Positions 34,294 through 42,390 of a stretch of 64,000 bases of DNA are shown here, piece after piece. A program made the position numbers and the translations under genes. Positions within the stretch are counted from its first letter, which is position 1, and each line of letters starts with the position of its first letter. A model generated the notes under the pieces. It saw only the letters and a list, made by a program, of their open reading frames with translations, was not told the origin of the DNA and did not search any database. Origin of the DNA: Lachnospiraceae bacterium (GTDB taxonomy: Bacteria > Bacillota > Clostridia > Lachnospirales > Lachnospiraceae); NCBI GenBank assembly GCA_015057435.1, contig SVEJ01000003.1, forward strand, positions 1 through 64,000. The letters run 5' to 3'.

Positions 34294-36174
34294 ATGGCTT
34301 CAACATTTTTGGGATTGAATACAGGGTTATCAGGACTTAACTATCATCAGACCAATTTGAATACAACAGCACATAACATTTCTAATGCCGACAGAGAAGG
34401 GTACTCAAGACAGACGGTTCTTTCGCAGGCAGCACAGGCACTACGTGTTCGCACCTCTTACGGTATGATGGGAACCGGTGTTCAGACAACGGGCGTTGAT
34501 CAATTGAGAAATGTCTACTACGATACGAAGTTCCGTGCATCTAATTCAAAGATGAAGGAATATAGTGCAATTAACGAGCAGTTATCACAATTGCAGTCTT
34601 ATATGAATGAAATGCAATCTGAATCCGGATATACAAAGTTACTGGCTGAAGTAAGTGCGGCGATGCAGGATCTTGCATCAAGTCCTTCGGATGCAACATA
34701 CAGAACACAGTTTACGCAGGCAATTAATAACTTTACGGATTTGATTAATGAGGTTGCAACCAACTATCAGAAATCACAGACGGATATTAATAATGAAATT
34801 GCGATTCATGTAGATACAATTAATTCAATTTCTTCTCAGATTTTCACATTGAACAAGCAGATTATGAATATTGAGACAAGATACGGAAATGCGAATGATT
34901 TGCGCGACCAGAGAGAACTTTTGGTTGATCAGCTTTCAGAGCTTGTAAATGTAACTGTTGTGGAGACACCATTGATGTATAGAGAAGGTAACGATGAAGT
35001 GGATTCCGGAACAACCCGTTATGAGGTTCGTATCGGAAATGCATTATTGGTTGATGATATGGAAAGCCGTCAGTTAACGGTTGCAGCTAGAAGTGAGAAG
35101 ATTAACCAGAATGACATTGATGGCTTATATGATGTGTACTGGGTAGGATTGAATCATTCACTCGGTGAAGAATTTAATTTTAACAGTCGTAATGTAACAG
35201 GACTGATGAAAGGATTGTTAGAGGTTCGCGATGGTAACAATGCCAATCCGTTCGAAGGTACGATTGCAGCAATGGATACGGCAACAGCGGACGGTTCCAC
35301 TGTTACGATTGAGTTAGACGAAGGAATTGATATCGACAAATTGAATCTTCCAAAGGAAGGAACAATTACCCTCAACTGTAAAGATTATTTTTATGAGGGA
35401 TTTGAGGCAGTATATGACGCGAACGGAAAGCTTAACAGCTTTACATTTAAAAATGTCTCGTTAGAAGATGAGACTGGTAAACGTGTCCCTGCACAATTTA
35501 ACGCAGCAATTGACGTAGGAAGACCGGCCAGTATGGGCGACAGCATTGACTGTAAGGGTATTCCATACTATATGACAGAGCTGAATGAATTCGTAAGAAC
35601 GTTTTCAACATACATGAATGATATCTTTACGGAAGGCGCAGATGCTAATGGTGATCCGGGAATGGATCTGTTTACGGCAGCAGATGTCTATGGTAAAGAT
35701 TATGTGTTAACGGCGAATAAAAGTACAACAGGTATTACGTCAGTAGATTCTACTTACTATCAGATTACAGCACTGAATTGGAGTATCAATCAGGAGATTG
35801 CGAGAGATCAGAGTAAGTTGGTTGTATCTTACAAAGAGGATATTGAACAGCTTAACAAGGATGCAAAAGGTGTGCTTGACAAGATGATATACGGTATGAC
35901 AGATCAGAATATGTATTCGCAGGGAACAGTTGCTCAATTCTTGCAGGCAGTTACAACTTCGCAGGCAGTTGATATTTCCAAGTTTGAATCATTTGCCAAC
36001 AATATGGATGAGGTGACAACTGTTATTAATAATCAGCGTATGTCTGTATCATCTGTTGATACCAATGAGGAAGCGGCAGCGCTTGTAATGTATCAGAACG
36101 GATATAATCTTGCAAGTAAAGTTATTTCTGTTATGAACGAAGTTTACGATAAGCTTATTAACCAGACGGGTTGA
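34294..36174 (+). CDS. flgK: Flagellar hook-associated protein FlgK, copy 2
   Basis: This 626-residue protein has the FlgK N-terminus LGLNTGLSGLNYHQTNLNTTAHNISNADREGYSRQ and C-terminus with SVDTNEEAAALVMYQNGYNLASKVISVMNEVYDKLI. It fits canonical FlgK better than copy 1: it has the RYGNANDLRDQRELLVDQLSELVNV segment near residue 195. AGGAAGTGGAG precedes ATG 34294. Its last codons overlap a sigma-28 promoter for flgL. Two FlgKs could form a longer or mixed junction zone, or one may have taken over a different role. Confidence 0.92.
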   Translation: MASTFLGLNTGLSGLNYHQTNLNTTAHNISNADREGYSRQTVLSQAAQALRVRTSYGMMGTGVQTTGVDQLRNVYYDTKFRASNSKMKEYSAINEQLSQLQSYMNEMQSESGYTKLLAEVSAAMQDLASSPSDATYRTQFTQAINNFTDLINEVATNYQKSQTDINNEIAIHVDTINSISSQIFTLNKQIMNIETRYGNANDLRDQRELLVDQLSELVNVTVVETPLMYREGNDEVDSGTTRYEVRIGNALLVDDMESRQLTVAARSEKINQNDIDGLYDVYWVGLNHSLGEEFNFNSRNVTGLMKGLLEVRDGNNANPFEGTIAAMDTATADGSTVTIELDEGIDIDKLNLPKEGTITLNCKDYFYEGFEAVYDANGKLNSFTFKNVSLEDETGKRVPAQFNAAIDVGRPASMGDSIDCKGIPYYMTELNEFVRTFSTYMNDIFTEGADANGDPGMDLFTAADVYGKDYVLTANKSTTGITSVDSTYYQITALNWSINQEIARDQSKLVVSYKEDIEQLNKDAKGVLDKMIYGMTDQNMYSQGTVAQFLQAVTTSQAVDISKFESFANNMDEVTTVINNQRMSVSSVDTNEEAAALVMYQNGYNLASKVISVMNEVYDKLINQTG

Positions 36175-36185
36175 TAAGCCGATAT
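36159..36185 (+). promoter_or_regulatory. Sigma-28 promoter upstream of flgL
   Basis: TAAC at 36159-36162 and CCGATAT at 36179-36185 are separated by 16 bases (15 to GCCGATAT). It lies across the end of the second flgK. Confidence 0.65.
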
Positions 36186-36198
36186 ATATGTTATAACA

Positions 36199-36259
36199 GT
36201 CGTCAAGCAACAGGGCGTTTGGCAAGCTTGCTTTTATAGATGTCCTGTTATTTGACAAC
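36199..36259 (+). promoter_or_regulatory. Large imperfect hairpin in the flgL leader
   Basis: The 16-base arm 36199-36214 pairs with 36244-36259 with two mismatches and one G-T pair, enclosing a 29-base loop that itself contains GGCAAGCTTGCT. There is no T-tract. It could be an RNA structure controlling flgL. Confidence 0.45.
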
Positions 36260-36333
36260 AGAAGGATAATCCCTGGCAATGGATTGTTAGGTATTAAGTG
36301 AGGTTAATGGAGTAACCGGACGGGAGAATGGCT

Positions 36334-37839
36334 ATGCGAGTAACCAACCAAATGGTAACAAACAATTCATTAAGAAACATGCAAAAGTCTATGGGACGTG
36401 TGAATAAGTTAAATGAACAAGTTACAACGGGAAAGAAGATATCAGCACCTTCTCAGGATCCGGTTGTTGCTATTCGTGCGCTCAAGCTTCGTACAACATG
36501 TGACCAGTTAGATCAGTATAAGAAAAAGAATATTCCGGATGCGTTGTCCTGGTTAGATACGACGCAGACGTCCATTCAGAATGTATTTAATCGTCTTGAT
36601 GATGTATATGCATATTGTGAACAAGGTGCATCTGACACATATCAGACGAAAGATAGAAATACGATTGTGAATGAGTTATATGCATTAAAGGATGCGATTT
36701 TTTCTGAAGGTGGAACGACTTATGCAGGAAGATATTTGTTTTCCGGGTATAAGACAGAGACAAATCTGATTTTCCAGAATGATGAAGCAAAAGCAGGATT
36801 ATCTTACAATATTACACAGGATATTGATCCGGCTACAATTGAGCCGAAGAGTGTCGTACTGAATGAAGTGGATGAAACGCAGCTTGATGCGATCTTGGCT
36901 GGTGGAGCATATGAGGCTCCTATATCAGAAGATGTATACAGAATGCGCCTGGCATATAGCAATCTGGATAACGGAGCAGATGATATTTCTATTACAGTTA
37001 CGAATGCAGACGGTTCAACAACTACAATTACACCAACAATGAAACAGGTTGCTGATTCTGCTACATATTATGATGTGGATCCGGACGGTGTGAATTATAT
37101 TCCTGAGACCGGAGAAGTGATTTTTGGAGAGAACATTTATAATTCAATCAAAGAAGCAGAGAATATTGAAGTGAATTACAATAAGTCTAAGTTTGAAGTA
37201 GGAGATCTTAGACCGGAGATGTATTTTAACTGTACACAATACAAAGAATTGCCGGATGGAACGATTGACGAAACACAATTTACAATTGATCCGGACGGAC
37301 AGCCGATTCAGTATGAAGTGAATTTTAACCAATACATTACAGTGAATGCTGAGGGGAGAGAACTGATTACGCATGATATGGGTAATCGAATCGAAGATTT
37401 GGCAATTGCAGTACAGGATGTATTAGATATTGAGAATACGATTAGCAGATTAAAGCAGCTATTAGGTGATCCGCAGTATAAGGATAATGAGGATGCGGTT
37501 GCACAGCTTAATAAGATGTTAGAAGATGCAGATGTAGAGCTTGCGTTAAAGCGCGAGAATATGCAGAAGTTGTTTGGTAACAATATGTCGAACTTCCAAG
37601 GATTTATGGAAGATGTAAGTGCAGTACAGGCAAAGGTAGGTACAACATATTCCAAGCTTGAATTGATTCAGACACGTGTGACAGAACAGGTTGCTAACTT
37701 TGAAGAGTTGAAGTCTTCGAATGAAGATGTAGAGACAGAAGAGACAGCAATAGAATTATACCAGGCAGAGTTGGTGTATGAATCAGCGTTATCTACAACA
37801 GCAAGTGTTATCAAGAAAACATTGCTAGATTATCTATAA
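36334..37839 (+). CDS. flgL: Flagellar hook-associated protein FlgL
   Basis: This 501-residue hook-filament junction protein begins MRVTNQMVTNNSLRNMQKSM, with GKKISAPSQDPVVAIRALKLRT near residue 35, and ends with a helix containing EETAIELYQAELVYESALSTTASVIKKTLLDYL. The central variable domain (about 140-345) is longer than in many FlgL proteins. ATG 36334 is used because CGGGAG lies 7 bases upstream. ATG 36328 is only one base from it. It has a private sigma-28 promoter and a structured leader. Next comes fliW, as in B. subtilis except for yviE. Confidence 0.93.
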   Translation: MRVTNQMVTNNSLRNMQKSMGRVNKLNEQVTTGKKISAPSQDPVVAIRALKLRTTCDQLDQYKKKNIPDALSWLDTTQTSIQNVFNRLDDVYAYCEQGASDTYQTKDRNTIVNELYALKDAIFSEGGTTYAGRYLFSGYKTETNLIFQNDEAKAGLSYNITQDIDPATIEPKSVVLNEVDETQLDAILAGGAYEAPISEDVYRMRLAYSNLDNGADDISITVTNADGSTTTITPTMKQVADSATYYDVDPDGVNYIPETGEVIFGENIYNSIKEAENIEVNYNKSKFEVGDLRPEMYFNCTQYKELPDGTIDETQFTIDPDGQPIQYEVNFNQYITVNAEGRELITHDMGNRIEDLAIAVQDVLDIENTISRLKQLLGDPQYKDNEDAVAQLNKMLEDADVELALKRENMQKLFGNNMSNFQGFMEDVSAVQAKVGTTYSKLELIQTRVTEQVANFEELKSSNEDVETEETAIELYQAELVYESALSTTASVIKKTLLDYL

Positions 37840-37944
37840 TAATGGTATAATGTTTTCAGAATTGTGAAAGTTGTATTACAACGAAGCAATTCGTTATATT
37901 TAGATATAAGAACGAGATAATATTACTCGAAAGGAGAAGGGTAT

Positions 37945-38409
37945 ATGTTAGCAAAGACAAAGTTTTTTGGCGAAGTTGAGCTTGCAGATGAGAAGGTTTT
38001 GGAATTCCCAAGCGGCTTGATTGGTTTTGAAAATTATACAAAATTCGCTATTATGTATGACGAAGAGAGTGAGAGTGCAACAAGAATCAGTTGGTTACAG
38101 TCATTAGAGGAACCACTCTTGGCATTGCCTGTTATTGATCCATTGGCGATTGTTACAGAATATGTTCCGATGATTGAAGATGAGTTGTTATCTCCGCTTG
38201 GTAATCCTGCAGATGAGGATCTATTATTCCTCTTGGCGATGACGGTTCCTTCAGATATGACTAAGGTTACCGCTAATATGAAAGCACCAATTATCATTAA
38301 CGCAGCAACGAAGAAGGGTGTACAGCTTATTGTAGAGAACGAGGATTATCCTATTAAGTTCAACGTTTACGAATCTGTGCAGAGAATGAAAGAAAAGGCG
38401 GGTGAGTAA
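37945..38409 (+). CDS. fliW: Flagellar assembly factor FliW
   Basis: This 154-residue protein binds both flagellin and CsrA, so free flagellin controls its own translation. FliW hallmarks are KFFGEVELADEKVLEFPSGLIGFENY at the start, a central LLALPVIDPLAI, and EDLLFLLAMTVPSD near residue 95. GAAAGGAGA supports the start. It is three bases before csrA, so the two are translationally coupled, which fits their joint function. The region upstream (37840-37944) has a weak TTGTAT-17-TTATAT promoter candidate. Confidence 0.95.
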   Translation: MLAKTKFFGEVELADEKVLEFPSGLIGFENYTKFAIMYDEESESATRISWLQSLEEPLLALPVIDPLAIVTEYVPMIEDELLSPLGNPADEDLLFLLAMTVPSDMTKVTANMKAPIIINAATKKGVQLIVENEDYPIKFNVYESVQRMKEKAGE

Positions 38410-38412
38410 GAT

Positions 38413-38631
38413 ATGTTGGCCTTATCAAGAAAAGAGAATGAATCAATCATGATTGGTAATGATATTGAAATTACCATCTTAGAAGTAAAGGGTGAGCAGG
38501 TTAAGATAGGTATTACTGCACCGAAATCTGTGCCGATTTATCGTGAAGAAGTGTATGCGCAGATTAAGGAAGCGAACAAGGAAGCAGCATCAGATACTGC
38601 ACAGGATACATTGAAGAACCTATTTCAATAA
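38413..38631 (+). CDS. csrA: Carbon storage regulator CsrA
   Basis: This 72-residue RNA-binding dimer blocks translation by binding GGA motifs in hairpin loops. The sequence [25 protein letters not shown] is the classic CsrA start, followed by [19 protein letters not shown] with the conserved RNA-contact residues (Arg6 and the region around Arg44-equivalent RE). In B. subtilis its main target is hag mRNA and it is held off by FliW. Both flagellin leaders here contain matching sites. A terminator follows. Confidence 0.97.
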   Translation: MLALSRKENESIMIGNDIEITILEVKGEQVKIGITAPKSVPIYREEVYAQIKEANKEAASDTAQDTLKNLFQ

Positions 38632-38657
38632 TTAAAAGTTTTGCATATGTGCTTATT

Positions 38658-38696
38658 GACAGCAGGGAAGCGTATTTGTTCCCTGCTGTCGTTTTC
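38658..38696 (+). terminator. Rho-independent terminator after csrA
   Basis: GACAGCAGGGAA and TTCCCTGCTGTC form a 12-bp stem followed by GTTTTCTCTTT. Confidence 0.85.
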
Positions 38697-38740
38697 TCTT
38701 TCACAGGAATTTTCATTGAGATTTATAAAATATAAAAAAA

Positions 38741-38769
38741 TTTACAAATTTTTATAAAAAAGATATAAT
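38741..38769 (+). promoter_or_regulatory. Sigma-A promoter of the flaG-fliD operon
   Basis: TTTACA (38741-38746) and a perfect TATAAT (38764-38769) have a 17-base spacer. Confidence 0.8.
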
Positions 38770-38771
38770 GT

Positions 38772-38799
38772 ATTAGTACGGATGTACCGATACACTAAT
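38772..38799 (+). promoter_or_regulatory. Structured 5' end of the flaG leader
   Basis: ATTAGT (38772-38777) pairs with ACTAAT (38794-38799). Inside it, GTAC flanks GGAT (GTACGGATGTAC), placing GGA in a small loop. It resembles a CsrA-type element at the extreme 5' end of the transcript. Confidence 0.4.
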
Positions 38800-38842
38800 T
38801 GAAGTATCAGAAGTTTTTGAATTTCACATGGAGGTGGAAAGA

Positions 38843-39256
38843 ATGGCAATTGAAGGTATTAAGTCAAATGTAATGAGTCAGATGAATAGAGTAAGTGAAC
38901 CGGTTGTTGTAGAGCGACCAGAAGCAATACAGGTTACAGCTCAGCAGACAGCGCCGGTAGTTGCTAGAGAATCTGGCTACGATCAGCAAGATGGACAGGG
39001 AAAAGACGAAGGGAAAAACCTACACGAGGTTTCTCCTGAAAAGGTGAAGGAAGCAATTGGTGAAATTAATCAGAAGATTCGTCCAACGAATACACAGTGC
39101 GAATTTAAATATCACGAAAAGACGAATAGAATTTCTATTACAGTAAGAGATAGAGTGACCGATGAAGTGATTCGTGAGATTCCACCGGAGAAGACTTTGG
39201 ATATGATTGCAAAGACGCTTGAGTTGGCCGGAATCTTAGTAGATGAGAAACGATAA
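38843..39256 (+). CDS. flaG: FlaG family flagellar protein
   Basis: This 137-residue protein carries the FlaG domain in its C-terminal half: VKEAIGEINQKIRPTNTQCEFKYHEKTNRISITVRD and EVIREIPPEKTLDMIAKTLELAGILVDEKR. The N-terminal 60 residues are low-complexity, with Gln, Val and Glu. FlaG influences filament length, but the mechanism is not settled. ATG 38843 follows GGAGGTGGAAAG. The upstream ATG 38828 overlaps that site. It is co-transcribed with fliD 12 bases downstream. Confidence 0.9.
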   Translation: MAIEGIKSNVMSQMNRVSEPVVVERPEAIQVTAQQTAPVVARESGYDQQDGQGKDEGKNLHEVSPEKVKEAIGEINQKIRPTNTQCEFKYHEKTNRISITVRDRVTDEVIREIPPEKTLDMIAKTLELAGILVDEKR

Positions 39257-39268
39257 GGAGGGGTAGAT

Positions 39269-41209
39269 ATGGCAGGAGTAAGAATGACAGGTCTTGTTTC
39301 AGGACTTGATACAGAAAGCCTTGTAGCCCAGTTATCGGATGCGCATAAGATTAAGGTGAATAATGTTCAGAAACAAAAGACGAAGTTGGAGTGGAAGAAG
39401 GAAGCATGGGCTTCGCTTAACACAAAGTTGATGGATTTTTACAAAGGATCTTTGTCAACATTTAAGAGTATATCTACTTATAATGCCAAAGCTATTACAG
39501 GTGATTTGTCCGGTGTGAAGATTACAGCGGGTGCGAATGCTGCAATCGGAACACATAAGGTTCAGGTTACGCAGACAGCCAGTTCACAGATGTGGACAGG
39601 TAAGAAAGTGAATAAGTCTACATATACAGCAACTTCTTATGAGAATGCAGACACAAACATGAAATTATCTGACCTTAAGGATTCTGCAGGTCATGATATC
39701 GGTGCAAGTCTCAGCGGTGCAAGTTTCACGGTTGGTACAGGAGAGAATGCAAAAGAAGTGATTGTATCTGTGGGAATGGATGCAACGGTGCAGGATGCAC
39801 TTGATAATATTAACAGCCAGTTAGTAGGAACCGGTGTGGAAGCAACATTTAAGGATGGCAAGCTTGCTTTGTCGAATGTTACTTCGACAGAGACGAAGGA
39901 GACCGTAGACGGTAAGGAAACAACGAAGTACGAAGGCGGCGAATCAGTTGTGATTACAACAGATGATGAGCTTAGTGCGAAAGTGTTTGGACTGAAGCAG
40001 AATGAAGAGGTTACATTGAAGGCGAAGTCTGAAGATGAGAAGGCGAGCGGAACTGCAAGCACAGAAGGTTTTTATAAGAAGGTAGAGACAACAGGAAGTT
40101 CTGTGACGGGAGCGACTAAGCTTACTGATCTTGGAATCGCAGAGGGAACCGTGATTAAGGTTAATGGTAAAGATATTACTGTTTCAGCTACGATGACAAT
40201 GAGCGGTCTTGCAAAGGAAATGGCAGGAACGGGTATTAATGCGAATTATGATGAGAAACAGGGTAGATTTTACTTGAGCTCGAAAGCATCCGGTGTAGAG
40301 AATGCATTTACTGTAGAAGCAGATGATGCAACACTTGCAGCATTAGGTCTTGATTTGAAAGAAGGCGATGAAGGCTATATTGCAGCACAGGATGCAAAAG
40401 TAATCTACAATGGCGTGGAATATACGCAAAGCTCTAACTCGTTTGCAATTAACGGACTTACGATTGATGCAACAGAAGTTGGAAAAGAGCAGAGTTTCAA
40501 TGTGAATAATGATGTGGATGGTGTCTATGACAAGATTAAGGAATTTGTGAAGTCTTATAACTCCTTGATTGAAGAGATGAACACATTATACAGCGCAGAA
40601 CGTGTAAAAGATTATGAGCCACTTACGGATGAAGAAAAAGAGGCGATGAGTGATGACCAGATTGAGAAATGGGAAGGCATCATTAAAAAGTCACTTCTTC
40701 GTAAGGATGACACAATCAGTTCTTTGCTTTCAACAATGCGTACAGTATTGAATAAGCAAGTATCTGTTACGAATGCAGACGGGACAACAACGAATTATGC
40801 ATTAGCATCATTTGGTATCGAAACAGGTATCTATTCAGAAAAAGGAAAGCTTCACATTTTAGGCAATCCGGATGATGCAGACTATGCAGATAAAGCAGAC
40901 AAGTTAAAAGCAGCACTTGCAAGTAATCCGGATGCATTAGCAAAGACATTTAATGAGATTGGTACGGAGTTGTATTCAAGATTCCAGACTGCAATGAAGA
41001 GTACAGAGATGAGTAGTGCATTGACGTTCTATAATGATAAGCAGATTGATGATGAGCTAGAAGAATTCGATGAAAGAATCGGAACATTAGAAGATAAGCT
41101 CCTCAAGGAAGAAGATAAGTACTATAAGCAGTTTGCGGCGATGGAAGCAGCAATGGCAAAGTTACAATCCCAGCAATCTTATGTCGCACAGTTATTCGGT
41201 GGACAGTAA
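39269..41209 (+). CDS. fliD: Flagellar filament cap protein FliD
   Basis: This 646-residue secreted cap protein inserts flagellin subunits at the filament tip. It has the N-terminal GVRMTGLVSGLDTESLVAQL and a coiled-coil N-domain, a long Thr/Ala/Gly-rich variable middle, the conserved FVKSYNSLIEEMNTLYS near residue 430, and a C-terminal FDERIGTLEDKLLKEEDKYYKQFAAMEAAMAKLQSQQSYV helix. The length is at the long side for Firmicutes. AAGGAGGGG precedes the start. fliS and fliT follow, as expected. Confidence 0.95.
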   Translation: MAGVRMTGLVSGLDTESLVAQLSDAHKIKVNNVQKQKTKLEWKKEAWASLNTKLMDFYKGSLSTFKSISTYNAKAITGDLSGVKITAGANAAIGTHKVQVTQTASSQMWTGKKVNKSTYTATSYENADTNMKLSDLKDSAGHDIGASLSGASFTVGTGENAKEVIVSVGMDATVQDALDNINSQLVGTGVEATFKDGKLALSNVTSTETKETVDGKETTKYEGGESVVITTDDELSAKVFGLKQNEEVTLKAKSEDEKASGTASTEGFYKKVETTGSSVTGATKLTDLGIAEGTVIKVNGKDITVSATMTMSGLAKEMAGTGINANYDEKQGRFYLSSKASGVENAFTVEADDATLAALGLDLKEGDEGYIAAQDAKVIYNGVEYTQSSNSFAINGLTIDATEVGKEQSFNVNNDVDGVYDKIKEFVKSYNSLIEEMNTLYSAERVKDYEPLTDEEKEAMSDDQIEKWEGIIKKSLLRKDDTISSLLSTMRTVLNKQVSVTNADGTTTNYALASFGIETGIYSEKGKLHILGNPDDADYADKADKLKAALASNPDALAKTFNEIGTELYSRFQTAMKSTEMSSALTFYNDKQIDDELEEFDERIGTLEDKLLKEEDKYYKQFAAMEAAMAKLQSQQSYVAQLFGGQ

Positions 41210-41226
41210 TATAAGAATATGAATAG

Positions 41227-41256
41227 AGAAGCAGCTGTTATCTAATGGCTGCTTCT
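41227..41256 (+). promoter_or_regulatory. Hairpin between fliD and fliS
   Basis: AGAAGCAGC (41227-41235) pairs perfectly with GCTGCTTCT (41248-41256), with a 12-base loop. There is no T-tract, so it may tune relative mRNA levels. Confidence 0.45.
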
Positions 41257-41282
41257 TGAATACAAAAGTAAGAGGTGACGTT

Positions 41283-41663
41283 ATGGCATATAATCCGATG
41301 GCAGCATATGGAACCAATAAAGTTACAACGGCAACGCCGGCAGAGTTGACATTGATGTTGTATGAAGGTGCAATCAAGTTTTGTAATATTGCACAGATGG
41401 CGATAGAGAAGAATGATTATGAAAAAGCGCATATCAATATCCAAAAAGCAAGGAATATTATTGTAGAATTGCAGTCTACATTGAATTTTGACTATCCCGT
41501 TGCGAAGGATTTTGATGTGTTATATACATTTATTTTTGATAAATTAGTTGCTGCGAATGTCCAAAAAGACGCAGCAATCTTAGATGAAGTGTTAGTGGAG
41601 CTTCGGGAGATTCGTGATATCTGGAAGCAGATTATGAAGACGACAAAGGACCCTAGATTTTGA
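41283..41663 (+). CDS. fliS: Flagellin export chaperone FliS
   Basis: This 126-residue helical chaperone binds the C-terminus of flagellin and prevents premature polymerisation. It carries the family pattern YGTNKVTTATPAELTLMLYEGAIKFCNIA at the N-terminus, KAHINIQKARNIIVELQSTLNF near residue 55 and VLVELREIRDIWKQIMK at the end. ATG 41283 is chosen because AGAGGTGA lies just upstream. The in-frame ATG 41256 has no ribosome binding site. It serves the 270-residue flagellins, while a divergent paralogue at 14813 lies with the long flagellin. Confidence 0.95.
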   Translation: MAYNPMAAYGTNKVTTATPAELTLMLYEGAIKFCNIAQMAIEKNDYEKAHINIQKARNIIVELQSTLNFDYPVAKDFDVLYTFIFDKLVAANVQKDAAILDEVLVELREIRDIWKQIMKTTKDPRF

Positions 41664-41681
41664 TAGATAAGGATGAAGTGT

Positions 41682-42164
41682 ATGGGTGAGAATCAAAGAT
41701 ATGTCGGCATTTTGTTAGACACATTAGAAAAGAAGCAAGGCGTTTTGCGAGACATCTTATTGCTGACACAGGATCAGGAGCAGGTGTGCAAGCAGGATGA
41801 TTATAATGAGGAACGCATGTCCGAACTTATGAACAAGAAGGAAGTGCAGATTGCAAAGCTGAATGAATTAGACGATGGATTTGACAGAGTGTACAGCAGA
41901 GTAAGATTAGAGGTTCGTGATCATAAGGAAGAATATAAGGAAGAGATTCTTAAGATGCAGGAATATATTCGTACATGTACGGACCTTGGTAATGCGATTA
42001 TGGTATTAGAGGATCGCAATCGCAGTAGAATTGAACAGTTCTTTATGGGAAAGAAAAGTGAATATAAGATGTCGCGTGCGAAGACGGCTGTTGCAAGTAA
42101 TTATCTAAAAACAATGAATAATACAAAAGTCATGAGTGCATATTTTGTAGATAAGAAGAAGTAG
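41682..42164 (+). CDS. fliT: FliT/FlgN-like flagellar chaperone
   Basis: This 160-residue protein is almost entirely helical and charged, with heptad-like repeats (YVGILLDTLEKKQGVLRDILLLTQDQE, NKKEVQIAKLNELDDGFDRVY). Position after fliS, as in the fliD-fliS-fliT order, and the helical character suggest the FliT role of chaperoning FliD. Sequence conservation in this family is low, so a FlgN-like function is not excluded. ATG 41682 has AAGG 9 bases upstream. ATG 41673 directly abuts it. It ends the operon. Confidence 0.65.
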   Translation: MGENQRYVGILLDTLEKKQGVLRDILLLTQDQEQVCKQDDYNEERMSELMNKKEVQIAKLNELDDGFDRVYSRVRLEVRDHKEEYKEEILKMQEYIRTCTDLGNAIMVLEDRNRSRIEQFFMGKKSEYKMSRAKTAVASNYLKTMNNTKVMSAYFVDKKK

Positions 42165-42227
42165 ACAACTATATCTATGGCTTGCAAAATTTTCTGAAAA
42201 ATATTATAATTTTTTTATAAAAACTAT

Positions 42228-42253
42228 TAACTTTTAAAAATAATGGTCGATAT
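42228..42253 (+). promoter_or_regulatory. Sigma-28 promoter of flagellin 1
   Basis: TAAC (42228-42231), 15 bases, then TCGATAT (42247-42253). It matches the SigD consensus at all but two positions and sits about 140 bases before the start, leaving a long leader. Confidence 0.75.
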
Positions 42254-42348
42254 ATATAGTGTAACAAACAATTACATATTGAAGTGCAGATAATAACTCC
42301 GGCAGGAGATATTATATATACCATTAACGGTAGCGTTGCTACTAGTAC

Positions 42349-42382
42349 ATGTCGCAAGGAAGCGACATTATATTCAAGGAGG
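42349..42382 (+). promoter_or_regulatory. CsrA-type hairpin and ribosome binding site of flagellin 1
   Basis: ATGTCGC (42349-42355) and GCGACAT (42362-42368) form a perfect 7-bp stem whose 6-base loop is AAGGAA, so GGA is displayed in the loop. A second GGA is in the AAGGAGG ribosome binding site at 42376-42382. This paired arrangement is what CsrA uses to repress hag in B. subtilis. Other small hairpins lie upstream (42297-42308 and 42330-42342). Confidence 0.75.
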
Positions 42383-42390
42383 AATTTATT

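Noticed and set aside
38766..38792. CCGATAC before flaG as a sigma-28 promoter
   Set aside because: No suitable -35 at the right distance, while a near-perfect sigma-A promoter is present just upstream.
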